Below are positions 56,102 through 64,000 of a DNA stretch of 64,000 nt, piece after piece. A program made the position numbers and the translations under genes. Each line of letters begins with the position of its first letter. Within the stretch, counting starts at the first letter, position 1. The stretch is from Bacteroidota bacterium (GTDB taxonomy: Bacteria > Bacteroidota > Bacteroidia > NS11-12g > UBA955): the NCBI GenBank assembly GCA_023957335.1, contig JAMLHC010000001.1, positions 330,017 through 394,016 on the forward strand, in the 5' to 3' direction. The notes under the pieces are model-generated. The model was not told where the DNA came from. It saw nothing but the letters and a program-made list of their open reading frames with translations, and ran no database searches.

Positions 56102-57394
56102 ATGAAGTACACACAACTTGACAGTTCAATATTTGTTGAAAATAGAAAAAGATTTACTGAAAAACTCAAACCCGGCAGCATTGCTATCATTACCTCCAAC
56201 TACGAATACTCTTGGAACGGTGATGCTACGCATAAATTCAAACAAAACTCAGACTTATTTTGGTTGACAGGAATTGATCAAGAAGATTCATTTTTAGTCC
56301 TTTTCCCGGACTGCCCAATCACTGAATACAAAGAGGCTCTTTTTTTGGTAGAGACCAATGCTTCCATTGCCACTTGGAACGGACATAAATATACACAAGA
56401 AGAAGCTTTCGAAACTTCCGGAATTAAAAATGTATTTTGGAATGACAATTTCCCTGAAAAACTGCGTGCAGTAATCAATATGGCAGAATACGTGTATCTA
56501 TCAATCAATGAAAACGATCGCTACACTTTCAATTCGCCTTACAAACCATTGGACTTTGCCTATAGCCTGAAAAGAATGTTTCCCTTGCACAAGTACGAAC
56601 GTGCCGCACCTATTCTTCAACGTTTGCGTTCACTCAAATCAGAAAAAGAGTTGGCAATCATGCGTCAAGCGGTAGCCATACACAAAAAAGCTTTATTAAG
56701 GGTATTAAAATTTGTTAAGCCCGGTGTGGGTGAATGGGAGATAGAGGCAGAGTTAATTCACGAGTTTATTAGAAACCGAGGCAATGGACACTCGTTTTCA
56801 CCTATTGTAGCAAGCGGTCCCTCTGCTTGTGTGTTACATTATGTTGAAAATAATAAAGTATGTGAAGATGGACATTTACTATTGCTTGACACCGGATGTG
56901 ATTATGCAAATTATGCCAGTGACATGACACGTTGTATGCCCATCAACGGTCGTTTCAGCCCCAGACAAAAGCAAGTTTACAACGCAGTTTTAACCGTGAT
57001 GCGTCAGGCAAGAGAATTGCTCAAACCGGGCACCATGCTTATGGAATATCACAAAGAAGTGGGTGTCTTGATGGAAAAACAACTGGTTGACTTGGGACTG
57101 TTAACCATGAATGACATTCACAATCAAGACCTTAACAATCCTGCATATAAAAAATATTTTATGCACGGAACCTCTCACTTCCTTGGCATTGATGTGCATG
57201 ATGTAGGAATGCGTTATGAACCCATGCAAGCGGGGATGACTTTTAGCTGCGAGCCCGGCATTTATATCAAAGAAGAAGGGATTGGAGTGAGAATCGAAAA
57301 TGAGATTTTGATTGGCAAAGAAAAATTCACCGATCTCATGGATGAAGCTCAAATGCCAATTGAAGTCGAAGAGATTGAAGATTTGATGAATTAA
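56102..57394 (+). CDS. pepP: Xaa-Pro aminopeptidase (M24B)
   Basis: Removes N-terminal residues before proline. The 430-residue protein has an N-terminal AMP_N domain (about 1-130) and a pita-bread C-terminal domain. Dinuclear metal ligands are visible as Asp in LLDTGCDYANYASDMTR (two Asp), His in MHGTSHFLGIDVHD, and Glu in SCEPGIYI and VRIENEILI. No signal peptide, so it is cytoplasmic. It is a single gene with its own promoter box. Confidence 0.93.
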   Translation: MKYTQLDSSIFVENRKRFTEKLKPGSIAIITSNYEYSWNGDATHKFKQNSDLFWLTGIDQEDSFLVLFPDCPITEYKEALFLVETNASIATWNGHKYTQEEAFETSGIKNVFWNDNFPEKLRAVINMAEYVYLSINENDRYTFNSPYKPLDFAYSLKRMFPLHKYERAAPILQRLRSLKSEKELAIMRQAVAIHKKALLRVLKFVKPGVGEWEIEAELIHEFIRNRGNGHSFSPIVASGPSACVLHYVENNKVCEDGHLLLLDTGCDYANYASDMTRCMPINGRFSPRQKQVYNAVLTVMRQARELLKPGTMLMEYHKEVGVLMEKQLVDLGLLTMNDIHNQDLNNPAYKKYFMHGTSHFLGIDVHDVGMRYEPMQAGMTFSCEPGIYIKEEGIGVRIENEILIGKEKFTDLMDEAQMPIEVEEIEDLMN

Positions 57395-57462
57395 GTTATA
57401 ACAATGGTTATAGCACGTTCTCGAGTCAGATTAAAAACAAATAAAGCAATCGTAATTTTATC

Positions 57463-57470
57463 TATATTTG
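57463..57470 (+). promoter_or_regulatory. -7 box for the bamD-aroA run
   Basis: TATATTTG, 15 bases before the ATG at 57486. It overlaps the alternative TTG start at 57468, which is thus ruled out. Confidence 0.55.
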
Positions 57471-57485
57471 CGCGTTTTACAAGAA

Positions 57486-58310
57486 ATGCCTCTGCACTTC
57501 ATTTTAAATAAGTTTTATCTTTTTATATTCGGGTTGTCAGCCATTGTGATTGCGGGCTGTTCATCCAATAGCAAAATAGCCAAATCGGGCACTCCTGATG
57601 AAAAATATGAATTGGCTAAAATCTACTATAAAAAAGGCTCTTATGAGCGAGCACTCCCTATTTTTCAGGAATTGATGGGCAAATTCAGGGAGTCCAACAA
57701 AGTAGAGGAAATTTATTATTACATCGCCTACTGTTTTTATGGAATGGGAGATTTTGAAACAGCTGCCAGCCATTTTTATAACTTTACAGAATCCTTTTAT
57801 AACAGCAGCAAGACAGAGGAATGTTTTTTCATGTATTGCATGTGTCAATACTACGCCTCCGACCCTCCGTACCTTGACCAGAGTTTGACAACAAGAGCCA
57901 TAGAAAACTTCCAACTCTTTCTTAATTTATTTCCGACAAGCAAATATCGAGAAGAAGCCAATCAAAACATAGACAATCTCAGACGAAAACTTAAGCAAAA
58001 AGCCTTTGACAATGCCATGATTTATTATAAGATGGAAGACTACAAGGCTGCCATTGTTACTTTTACAGTATGTCTGGAGACCTATCCTGATATTGAAGAA
58101 AAAGAAGAAATTGAGTTTTTGATTTTTAAGAGTGCATACAAATATGCCTCATTGAGCATCAGAGAGAAGCAAATAGAACGTTACACAGATGCCATGAAGT
58201 ACTATGAAGAATATGTTTCCAACTATCCAAACAGCACAAGCAGCTTTTTTAAGGAAGCCGCTAATTTGAAAGATAAAATATCAGATAACATTAATAAATT
58301 AAACAAATAA
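57486..58310 (+). CDS. bamD: outer-membrane assembly lipoprotein BamD
   Basis: Lipoprotein of the Bam complex that recognises beta-barrel substrates with BamA (which is encoded at 5.4-7.9 kb). The 274-residue protein has lipobox IVIAGC (C25) and TPR repeats: YELAKIYYKKGSYERALPIFQELMGKF, IAYCFYGMGDFETAASHFYNF, AIENFQLFLNLFPTSKY and IYYKMEDYKAAIVTFTVCLETYP. It is the first gene of a tight run leading to aroA. The bamD-rpoZ-coaBC-DUF4835 order is conserved in Bacteroidota. Confidence 0.92.
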   Translation: MPLHFILNKFYLFIFGLSAIVIAGCSSNSKIAKSGTPDEKYELAKIYYKKGSYERALPIFQELMGKFRESNKVEEIYYYIAYCFYGMGDFETAASHFYNFTESFYNSSKTEECFFMYCMCQYYASDPPYLDQSLTTRAIENFQLFLNLFPTSKYREEANQNIDNLRRKLKQKAFDNAMIYYKMEDYKAAIVTFTVCLETYPDIEEKEEIEFLIFKSAYKYASLSIREKQIERYTDAMKYYEEYVSNYPNSTSSFFKEAANLKDKISDNINKLNK

Positions 58311-58322
58311 TAACCGTATAAA

Positions 58323-58661
58323 ATGAGCTTATCAGAAATTCAAAAAAAATCAAGAGAAACCGCAGAAGCCTGGGATATTCGCCAACTTGACAAAGACACA
58401 AAGAATATTTACAAAACGCTTGCGATTGTATCTAAAAGATCTAATCAACTGACCGTTCAGATTAAGGAAGAATTAACCAAAAAGTTAGAATCCTTTGCTG
58501 CAGAACACGACAATTTGGAAGAGATTTTTGAAAACAGAGAACAGATTGAGATTTCTACTTATTACGAAAAACTGCCAAAACCTACCTTGATGGCTTTGGA
58601 AGAATTTGTAGAAGACAAAATCTACTACAGAGCACCCGAAACCAACTCGGATGGATTTTAA
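58323..58661 (+). CDS. rpoZ: RNA polymerase omega/Rpb6-family subunit
   Basis: 112-residue small RNA polymerase subunit of the Bacteroidota type. The omega core includes NIYKTLAIVSKRSNQLTVQIKEELTKKLESFAAE, where the K-R-x-N-Q segment corresponds to the conserved omega ARNQ-type motif, followed by an acidic tail. Its place between bamD (12-base gap) and coaBC (11-base overlap) is characteristic. Identification rests on this synteny and the motif. Confidence 0.82.
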   Translation: MSLSEIQKKSRETAEAWDIRQLDKDTKNIYKTLAIVSKRSNQLTVQIKEELTKKLESFAAEHDNLEEIFENREQIEISTYYEKLPKPTLMALEEFVEDKIYYRAPETNSDGF

Positions 58662-59841
58662 GGGAAAACGAATCATCATTGGAATTACTTCCAGCATAGC
58701 CGCCTACAAAGCGGCTTTTCTCGTTAGGGAGCTTGTCAAATCAAATGCAGAAGTGCAGGTGATTATGACCAAAGATGCAACAGCCTTTGTTACACCCCTA
58801 ACCTTATCAACCTTATCCAAAAGACCTGTTTATATAGATTTCTTCAAACCGGAAAATGGTGAATGGACAAATCATGTCGAGTTGGGTTTGTGGGCAGACA
58901 TTATGCTCATAGCTCCAGCTACTGCCAATACATTGGCTAAAATGGCAACCGGAATTTGCGATAACCTATTGTTGGCAACCTATCTATCTGCAAAATGTCC
59001 CGTATTCTTTGCCCCCGCAATGGATTTGGACATGTATGCACACCTTACAACCAAAGACAATATCCAAACACTCATAAACCACGGCAATCATCTGATTCCG
59101 GCAGTTAACGGTGAACTTGCGAGTGGTTTGTATGGAGAAGGCAGAATGGCTGAACCGGCTGATATTCTTAATATCCTGCAAAATTATTTTAATCCTACTT
59201 TAAAGGGTAAGCACATATTAGTAACTGCGGGACCTACTTATGAAAAGATTGACCCTGTACGCTTTATTGGCAACTTCTCCAGTGGCAAAATGGGATTTGC
59301 TATTGCGCAAGCATTTGCAGAAAAAGGAGCAATCGTCAACTTAGTCAGCGGCACAACCGGCATCAAAGCTAATCACGCAAATATCAAGGTGCACAGCATT
59401 GTGTCGGCTGATGAAATGTTTGACAAGTGTATGAAACTTTTATCCAAATCGGATTACATTGTGATGTCTGCAGCAGTGGCGGATTTCAAGCCTAAATCTA
59501 TTGCAAAGATAAAAATCAAAAAAGAAAAGTCTGATTTTGATACCATTGAACTGATTCCCAACAAGGACATTCTATTTGAAATGGGAAAAAAGAAGACCAC
59601 AAAGCAGATTCTAGTAGGTTTTGCACTGGAAGATAGAAACGAAATTGCCAATGCAAAAGCAAAAATAAAGAAGAAAAATTTGGATTTTATTGTGCTTAAC
59701 TCTATGAATGACAAAGGCGCAGGCTTTGGCTCCGACACCAATAAAGTTACGCTTATAGATAAAAAATCAAAAACAATAGAGTTGCCATTGGCTAGTAAAA
59801 ATGAAATTGCACGACAACTCGTTGAATTAATTACACAATGA
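58651..59841 (+). CDS. coaBC: bifunctional CoaBC (PPC synthetase/decarboxylase)
   Basis: Coenzyme A synthesis: joins phosphopantothenate to Cys and decarboxylates the product. The N-terminal flavin decarboxylase (1-175) has the His in WTNHVELGLWAD. The usual PAMN is PAMD (APAMDLDMY) and the expected active-site Cys before GRMAEP is absent (GLYGEGRMAEP). The C-terminal synthetase (180-396) has AGPTYEKIDPVRFIGNFSSGKMG and SAAVADFKPK. I recall the same two substitutions in other Bacteroidota, so they may be lineage-wide. It overlaps rpoZ by 11 and DUF4835 by four bases. Confidence 0.93.
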   Translation: MDFKGKRIIIGITSSIAAYKAAFLVRELVKSNAEVQVIMTKDATAFVTPLTLSTLSKRPVYIDFFKPENGEWTNHVELGLWADIMLIAPATANTLAKMATGICDNLLLATYLSAKCPVFFAPAMDLDMYAHLTTKDNIQTLINHGNHLIPAVNGELASGLYGEGRMAEPADILNILQNYFNPTLKGKHILVTAGPTYEKIDPVRFIGNFSSGKMGFAIAQAFAEKGAIVNLVSGTTGIKANHANIKVHSIVSADEMFDKCMKLLSKSDYIVMSAAVADFKPKSIAKIKIKKEKSDFDTIELIPNKDILFEMGKKKTTKQILVGFALEDRNEIANAKAKIKKKNLDFIVLNSMNDKGAGFGSDTNKVTLIDKKSKTIELPLASKNEIARQLVELITQ

Positions 59842-60746
59842 AAAGCATTTTAAACCGCATATTTTTACTTCTGTTTTTGGGGACATCCTTTGTTTCACAG
59901 GCACAGGACATGAACTTTAATGTCAATGTCATATCCACACAAGTTCAACTCAGCGATAAAAGTATTTTTACAAGTCTTCAAAATTCCGTAATCCAGTTCC
60001 TTAATGGCAGAAAATGGAGCAAAGACCGTTTTTTGCAACAAGAGCGTATCATGGTCAATATGATTATTGAAGTAACCTCGTATGATCCCGGCTCAAATTC
60101 GATGATAGCTAACATTCAGTTGCAAAGCCTCAGACCTGTTTACAAATCAGGCTATACATCCATGTTAACCAACTTCCGAGAAGAAGGAGTTTCTTTTACA
60201 TATCAAGCCTTTCAGTCCATGGATTTTCAGGAGAATAGCAATGTCTATAATCTGACAGGGATATTGGCTTATTATGCCTATATTATTATGGGAATCGACT
60301 ATGACAGTTTTGGCGAACTTGCGGGAACCCCCTATTACCAACAAGCCAAGAGCATTCTGGATGCTTCTCAAAGTATTCAAGGTTGGCGTCCGAATGACGG
60401 AGTACGAGACAAGAACAGATATTATTTGTTGGACAACTTGCTTAATGATCGTTTCAAACCTTTGCGACTGACCATTTATCAATACCATAGGAAAGGGCTT
60501 GACATCATGTATAAGGATGTGGAAGCCGGACGTAAGGAGATTGAAGAATCTCTCAAAAATATTCAGGATTTGTGCAGAAGCCAACCCAATTCAATGATGA
60601 TACGTAATTTCTTCTTGGTTAAACACAACGAAATCATTGAAATTTATAAGCAGGCTACAGTTGCAGAAAAGAACAGAATTATTGACATGCTCAAAAAGAT
60701 GGATGTAGCCAATGCCGGAGAATATGACAAAATCAGGCAGTCATGA
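59838..60746 (+). CDS. DUF4835 family secreted protein
   Basis: 302-residue protein of a Bacteroidota-specific family of unknown function. The signal peptide is cut near VSQAQ. A mature region has MNFNVNVISTQVQLSDKSIF, LNGRKWSKDRFLQQERI (Trp-rich), and LAYYAYIIMGIDYDSFGELAGTPYYQQAK. It overlaps coaBC and aroB by four bases each (ATGA), so it is translationally coupled in the run. A periplasmic or outer-membrane place is inferred from the signal peptide. Confidence 0.87.
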   Translation: MKSILNRIFLLLFLGTSFVSQAQDMNFNVNVISTQVQLSDKSIFTSLQNSVIQFLNGRKWSKDRFLQQERIMVNMIIEVTSYDPGSNSMIANIQLQSLRPVYKSGYTSMLTNFREEGVSFTYQAFQSMDFQENSNVYNLTGILAYYAYIIMGIDYDSFGELAGTPYYQQAKSILDASQSIQGWRPNDGVRDKNRYYLLDNLLNDRFKPLRLTIYQYHRKGLDIMYKDVEAGRKEIEESLKNIQDLCRSQPNSMMIRNFFLVKHNEIIEIYKQATVAEKNRIIDMLKKMDVANAGEYDKIRQS

Positions 60747-61795
60747 CGGATATCAACGGTTTGGAATCTGTTTATTTTTTTGATTCTGTATCAGATTTAA
60801 ACCTATTTATACAGAAGCAGAATAGCTCACAAATCAATTTTCTGTGCGATTCAAACACCTACCAATATTGCTTCCTACCCTATTTTAACAGTAACACATA
60901 TTCGGTCATCACTATTGCACCGGGTGACCACAACAAAAACCCGCAACAATTATTCTTTGTTTGTGAAGAATTACTCAAACTACACGCTGACAGAGATGCG
61001 CTGCTCATTAATCTTGGGGGCGGCATGGTTTGCGACCTTGGTGGAATGACCGCTTCGATTTTCAAAAGAGGTATCCGATTTATCAATATCCCAACAACCA
61101 CGCTTGCAATGGCAGATGCAGCATTAGGAGGCAAAACCGGAATCAACTTAGGCTTGGTTAAGAATGCTTTGGGAACTTTCCATCATGCCAATAGTGTATG
61201 CATTGCAACAGATTTTATTAAAACTTTACCCCAAAGAGAACACATATCAGGTTTTGCCGAAATAATAAAAATGCTCCTGCTATTTGATTGCAAAGAGTGG
61301 AACAAAATTGCACAACACCCCGCCATTCCTGCTGCTGACAATCCTCTCCTATCCGGCTACATCAAAGCTGCCTTGGCTGCAAAAGGAAAAATCGTACAAC
61401 AAGACCCATTTGAAAAAGGAATACGCAAATCACTTAACTACGGACACAGCATAGGGCATGCTATTGAAGCCGTGTACAATGAAAAATCAGATACACTGCT
61501 GCATGGTGAGGCAATATTTTGGGGCATACAATTAGAAAATTTAGTAGCCAATCAGATGGGTATAATGTCGAGCGAATGGGCGGTAAATATTAATTCTACT
61601 TTATCTCAAATATTCCCACTTCCTACACAAATCAACAAGATTGATAAGATTATTGAAAGTTTGCGCAACGATAAAAAAAACAAAGACGAAAAAATTCAAA
61701 TGACTTTGCTAAAAGAACCGGGATTATTTGTCATCAATGTAGAAGTTCCCCTTGATATTGTAAAGCATACACTCAAACACTTCAACAATCTATGA
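60743..61795 (+). CDS. aroB: 3-dehydroquinate synthase
   Basis: Second step of the shikimate pathway: NAD-dependent conversion of DAHP to 3-dehydroquinate. The nucleotide-binding motif is LGGGMVCDLGGMTASIFKRG; metal-site residues are in GFAEIIKMLLLFD, LNYGHSIGHAIEAVY and LHGEAIFWGI. Length 350 is normal. It overlaps DUF4835 and aroA by four bases each. Two pathway genes side by side suggest shared control. Confidence 0.95.
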   Translation: MTDINGLESVYFFDSVSDLNLFIQKQNSSQINFLCDSNTYQYCFLPYFNSNTYSVITIAPGDHNKNPQQLFFVCEELLKLHADRDALLINLGGGMVCDLGGMTASIFKRGIRFINIPTTTLAMADAALGGKTGINLGLVKNALGTFHHANSVCIATDFIKTLPQREHISGFAEIIKMLLLFDCKEWNKIAQHPAIPAADNPLLSGYIKAALAAKGKIVQQDPFEKGIRKSLNYGHSIGHAIEAVYNEKSDTLLHGEAIFWGIQLENLVANQMGIMSSEWAVNINSTLSQIFPLPTQINKIDKIIESLRNDKKNKDEKIQMTLLKEPGLFVINVEVPLDIVKHTLKHFNNL

Positions 61796-63036
61796 GCAAC
61801 GCTATCCTGAAATATCACAAAAGCCTTTCCAAGGATTTTGAAATTAATGTGCCGCTATCAAAAAGTATCTATAACCGTCTTCTTATTCTCAAAAAACTCT
61901 ATTTCCCAAATCTTGTTTTACTGAACAAATCCGACTCCAATGACAGTATATTGTTAGAGAATCTTCTGACTCAATCTTTTAATAATACAACACTTGAAGC
62001 TCAAGATGCCGGAACGGTCTTCAGATTTTTAACTGCATTGTTAGCAATTTCTCCATCAAATTGTTTGTTAACCGGCACTTCCAGAATGAAAGAGCGACCT
62101 ATTGCAGGTTTGGTTGAGATGTTACAAAACATAGGCGCACAAATAACTTATGAAGAAACGCACGGATTTCCACCGTTGAGAATCAATGGAAAACCTTTGA
62201 CAGGAGGTATTACTCTAAAAACAGAAAATAAGCAAAGCAGTCAATTTTATTCTGCAATGGCAATGATTGCCCCCGCTTTCTCCAAAGGTCTTACCCTTGT
62301 TTTGCCTGAGAACTTGGGTTCAAAACCATATTGGGACATGACGCTCAAATGTATGGAGCAGCTTCGCATACCCTTTACCCGGCAAGATGAATTACAATTT
62401 TTCTTTCCTCATTTTGAAAAAAATACAAGTATAATTGAGTATGAAACTGAACGCGATTGGAGCGCTGCATCTTTTTTCATTTTGCTACCTTTATTGATTC
62501 GCGACTTGAATATTACGATTAACGGACTATCCGTCAACAGCATACAAGGAGATAGCGCTTTTATTATCAAATATGCGAACGCTCTCGGCTTGGGCTTCAA
62601 ACCAGCCCAAAAGGGAATCAGATTTTTTAATAATAAACAAATCACACACTTATCACACTTAGATTTTGCTGACTCTCCTGATTTAAGTATGAATTTTATT
62701 GTGGTGCTGGCATTATTGCAACATGATTGTATATTCTCAGGCTTGGAATCATTGGCACTCAAAGAGAGCAACCGCAGTTCAGCACTGCAAAAAGAATTGA
62801 AAAAATCCGGAATACGATTTTATCAAGACGGGAAAAATTGGCGATTAGAAACAAAAGACATCCACATTCCTCAGGTGATTGAATTTGACACCTACGAAGA
62901 CCACAGAATAGCTATGGCTCTGAGTTATTTTGCTTTGTTTGCACATATTCAAATCAATCAGCCGGAGGTTGTCAGCAAATCCTTTCCAAATTTCTGGATA
63001 GAAGCTGCAAAAACAGGAATTCAATCATCAAATTAA
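61792..63036 (+). CDS. aroA: EPSP synthase, divergent Bacteroidota type
   Basis: Sixth step of the shikimate pathway: adds enolpyruvate to shikimate-3-phosphate. The 414-residue protein has PLSKSIYNRLLIL (K19, usual PGSKS), DAGTVFRFLTA, RMKERPIAGLVEML, SSQFYSAMAMIAPAF, ERDWSAASFF and YEDHRIAMALSYF. The usual KESDR/KETDR is KESNR here (codon AAC). It is the last gene of the bamD-aroA run and is translationally coupled to aroB. Confidence 0.92.
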   Translation: MSNAILKYHKSLSKDFEINVPLSKSIYNRLLILKKLYFPNLVLLNKSDSNDSILLENLLTQSFNNTTLEAQDAGTVFRFLTALLAISPSNCLLTGTSRMKERPIAGLVEMLQNIGAQITYEETHGFPPLRINGKPLTGGITLKTENKQSSQFYSAMAMIAPAFSKGLTLVLPENLGSKPYWDMTLKCMEQLRIPFTRQDELQFFFPHFEKNTSIIEYETERDWSAASFFILLPLLIRDLNITINGLSVNSIQGDSAFIIKYANALGLGFKPAQKGIRFFNNKQITHLSHLDFADSPDLSMNFIVVLALLQHDCIFSGLESLALKESNRSSALQKELKKSGIRFYQDGKNWRLETKDIHIPQVIEFDTYEDHRIAMALSYFALFAHIQINQPEVVSKSFPNFWIEAAKTGIQSSN

Positions 63037-63144
63037 GACTTTTTGTCTTTCTAACCCCTTACTGCAAGACACTTTGTCCTCTTTTTCACTTTGGAACAAG
63101 ATTCGACAATGTTGTTATTAAAGAACAAATTAATATTTAAAGTT

Positions 63145-63588
63145 ATGGCACTTATTAAATTTAACAATCACGATTTATTCCCAACATTTAATCGCGATGT
63201 ATGGGACAATTTCTTCAATGAAGACATCTTTGACAAAGGTTTAAAATTAGGCACTACAATGCCCGCAATCAATGTTAAAGAAACAGACAAGAGTTATAAA
63301 CTCGAAGTAGCAATCCCGGGACTCAAAAAAGATGATTTTAGCATCCATGTAGAAAATGGGATTTTGACAATCTCATCTGAAAGCAAACAAGAGAAGGAAG
63401 AGAAAGATGGAGAGAAAGTAACCCGAAGAGAGTTCAGTTATTCTTCATTCAGCAGAAGTTTTTCTTTACCCGAAAATGCAGATGAAAGCAATGTAAATGC
63501 TGCCTATCAAAATGGAATTTTGGAGATCGATGTATTGAAAAAACAATCTATTCAAACACCCGGTAAACGCACAATCGAAATCAAATAA
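63145..63588 (+). CDS. Hsp20/alpha-crystallin small heat-shock protein
   Basis: ATP-independent holdase, 147 residues. It has an N-terminal arm, an alpha-crystallin domain (about 37-130; PAINVKETDKSYKLEVAIPGLKKDDFSIHVENGILTISSE) and a C-terminal tail with the assembly motif IEIK. The ATG at 63145 (MALIKFNNHD) matches the family; an in-frame start 18 codons upstream lies in a low-complexity leader. A strong terminator follows. No heat-shock operator was identified upstream. Confidence 0.92.
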   Translation: MALIKFNNHDLFPTFNRDVWDNFFNEDIFDKGLKLGTTMPAINVKETDKSYKLEVAIPGLKKDDFSIHVENGILTISSESKQEKEEKDGEKVTRREFSYSSFSRSFSLPENADESNVNAAYQNGILEIDVLKKQSIQTPGKRTIEIK

Positions 63589-63606
63589 TTAATCTGAGAA
63601 TAACAT

Positions 63607-63642
63607 AAAAAGAGGTTTGGAATTATCCAAACCTCTTTTTTT
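63607..63642 (+). terminator. intrinsic terminator of the hsp20 gene
   Basis: AAAAAGAGGTTTGG pairs with CCAAACCTCTTTTT around a six-base loop, followed by more T residues. Confidence 0.9.
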
Positions 63643-63660
63643 TGCAATGACTTAAACAAA

Positions 63661-63687
63661 AAAAGCGCACCCAATCGGATACGCTTT
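63661..63687 (-). terminator. intrinsic terminator of the right-edge gene
   Basis: On the minus strand AAAGCGTATCC GATT GGGTGCGCTTT folds with some G-U pairs, followed by a T-rich run. It is just downstream of the stop at 63714. Confidence 0.75.
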
Positions 63688-63713
63688 CAATAGTTTAGTT
63701 TAAAACTACACGC

Positions 63714-64000
63714 TTAATAAAAATTGTAGGTTGTACTGCTTTGACAGTTAGCACCTTCGAACTTCCATTCTGTTGTTTTACCGGTAGAAATACCGTACAT
63801 AGTAGTGTAACCGGAGCCTGTGTTTACATAAGCTTCATCCCATGCACCCAAAGTTCCTTTCCAAACTCCGTCAACATAAATATCAATATTAAAATCGGTA
63901 TAATTTGATAAGTAGATACGACAAGTAGAAGATCCATAACCACGTGATGTAGTAGCATTATCAGTGGTTGGACGATCAACTTTAATGTTGGGATTAGAAC
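63714..64000 (-). CDS. unrecognised protein, N-terminus outside the window
   Basis: The frame is open from the right edge to a TAA at 63714-63716, giving the last 95 residues. The visible part is Thr/Ser/Gly/Tyr-rich with DGVWKGTLGAWDEAYVNTGSGY and ends WKFEGANCQSSTTYNFY. It contains two cysteines (TCRIYL and ANCQSS) that could form a disulfide, and it looks like a secreted beta-rich domain. I recognise no family, and without the N-terminus the signal peptide cannot be checked. It has its own terminator facing the hsp20 terminator. Confidence 0.6.
   Translation of the reverse strand, partial: SNPNIKVDRPTTDNATTSRGYGSSTCRIYLSNYTDFNIDIYVDGVWKGTLGAWDEAYVNTGSGYTTMYGISTGKTTEWKFEGANCQSSTTYNFY

Overview
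The window is a chromosomal segment from a member of the Bacteroidota. Evidence for this: type IX secretion/gliding genes (porV, porU, a porP/sprF homologue, gldJ); Bacteroidota-only families (DUF6089, DUF4290, DUF4292, DUF4835); an ATP synthase operon that lacks beta and epsilon; weak Shine-Dalgarno sequences; and repeated TAnnTTTG boxes, the -7 element of Bacteroidota primary-sigma promoters, a short distance before many start codons. The DNA is AT-rich by eye. I cannot place it securely below phylum.

Layout. 1-13.3 kb: a TPR protein, lptC and a small membrane protein; ygiD facing them; then a leftward envelope cluster (two DUF6089 paralogues, uppS, bamA, an O-antigen ligase-like polymerase, a DegT aminotransferase); a polyprenyl synthase, adk and obgE. 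13.4-23 kb: yifB, superoxide dismutase, radC, beta-carbonic anhydrase, grpE-dnaJ, and DUF4290-murA, where MurA has Asp at the usual active-site Cys. 23-31.8 kb: the secretion cluster porV-porU (leftward) and sprF/porP-gldJ-FKBP (rightward). 31.8-40.2 kb: rhomboid protease, an unpartnered KtrA/TrkA subunit, a nitroreductase, then bactofilin-atpZ-(membrane protein)-atpB-E-F-H-A-G with a terminator-like hairpin after atpE. 40.3-47.2 kb: MarR regulator, an unknown 327-residue protein, an S8 protease with a type IX sorting domain, rarA, DUF4292 lipoprotein and a degenerate M23 (EnvC-like) protein.

47.3-48.7 kb is the most unusual part: a two-gene surface-protein islet (lipoprotein plus beta-barrel) interrupted by a G12, a C13 and a G7 tract, each leaving the reading frame off. 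No other recognisable gene in the window is frameshifted, so this looks like a phase-variable (contingency) locus, although homopolymer miscalls are the main alternative. 48.7-64 kb: rlmD, ahcY, tRNA-Ser(GGA), tatD, a crotonase, a three-domain GNAT/RLAN/RimK ATP-grasp amidoligase-like protein, pepP, then the tightly packed bamD-rpoZ-coaBC-DUF4835-aroB-aroA run, an Hsp20, and the 3' part of an unrecognised protein cut by the window edge.

Taken together the window is mostly envelope biogenesis (Lpt, Bam, undecaprenyl phosphate, peptidoglycan, O-antigen, type IX secretion) mixed with core housekeeping. The accessory-looking parts are the homopolymer islet, the amidoligase-like gene and a few orphan surface or membrane proteins.
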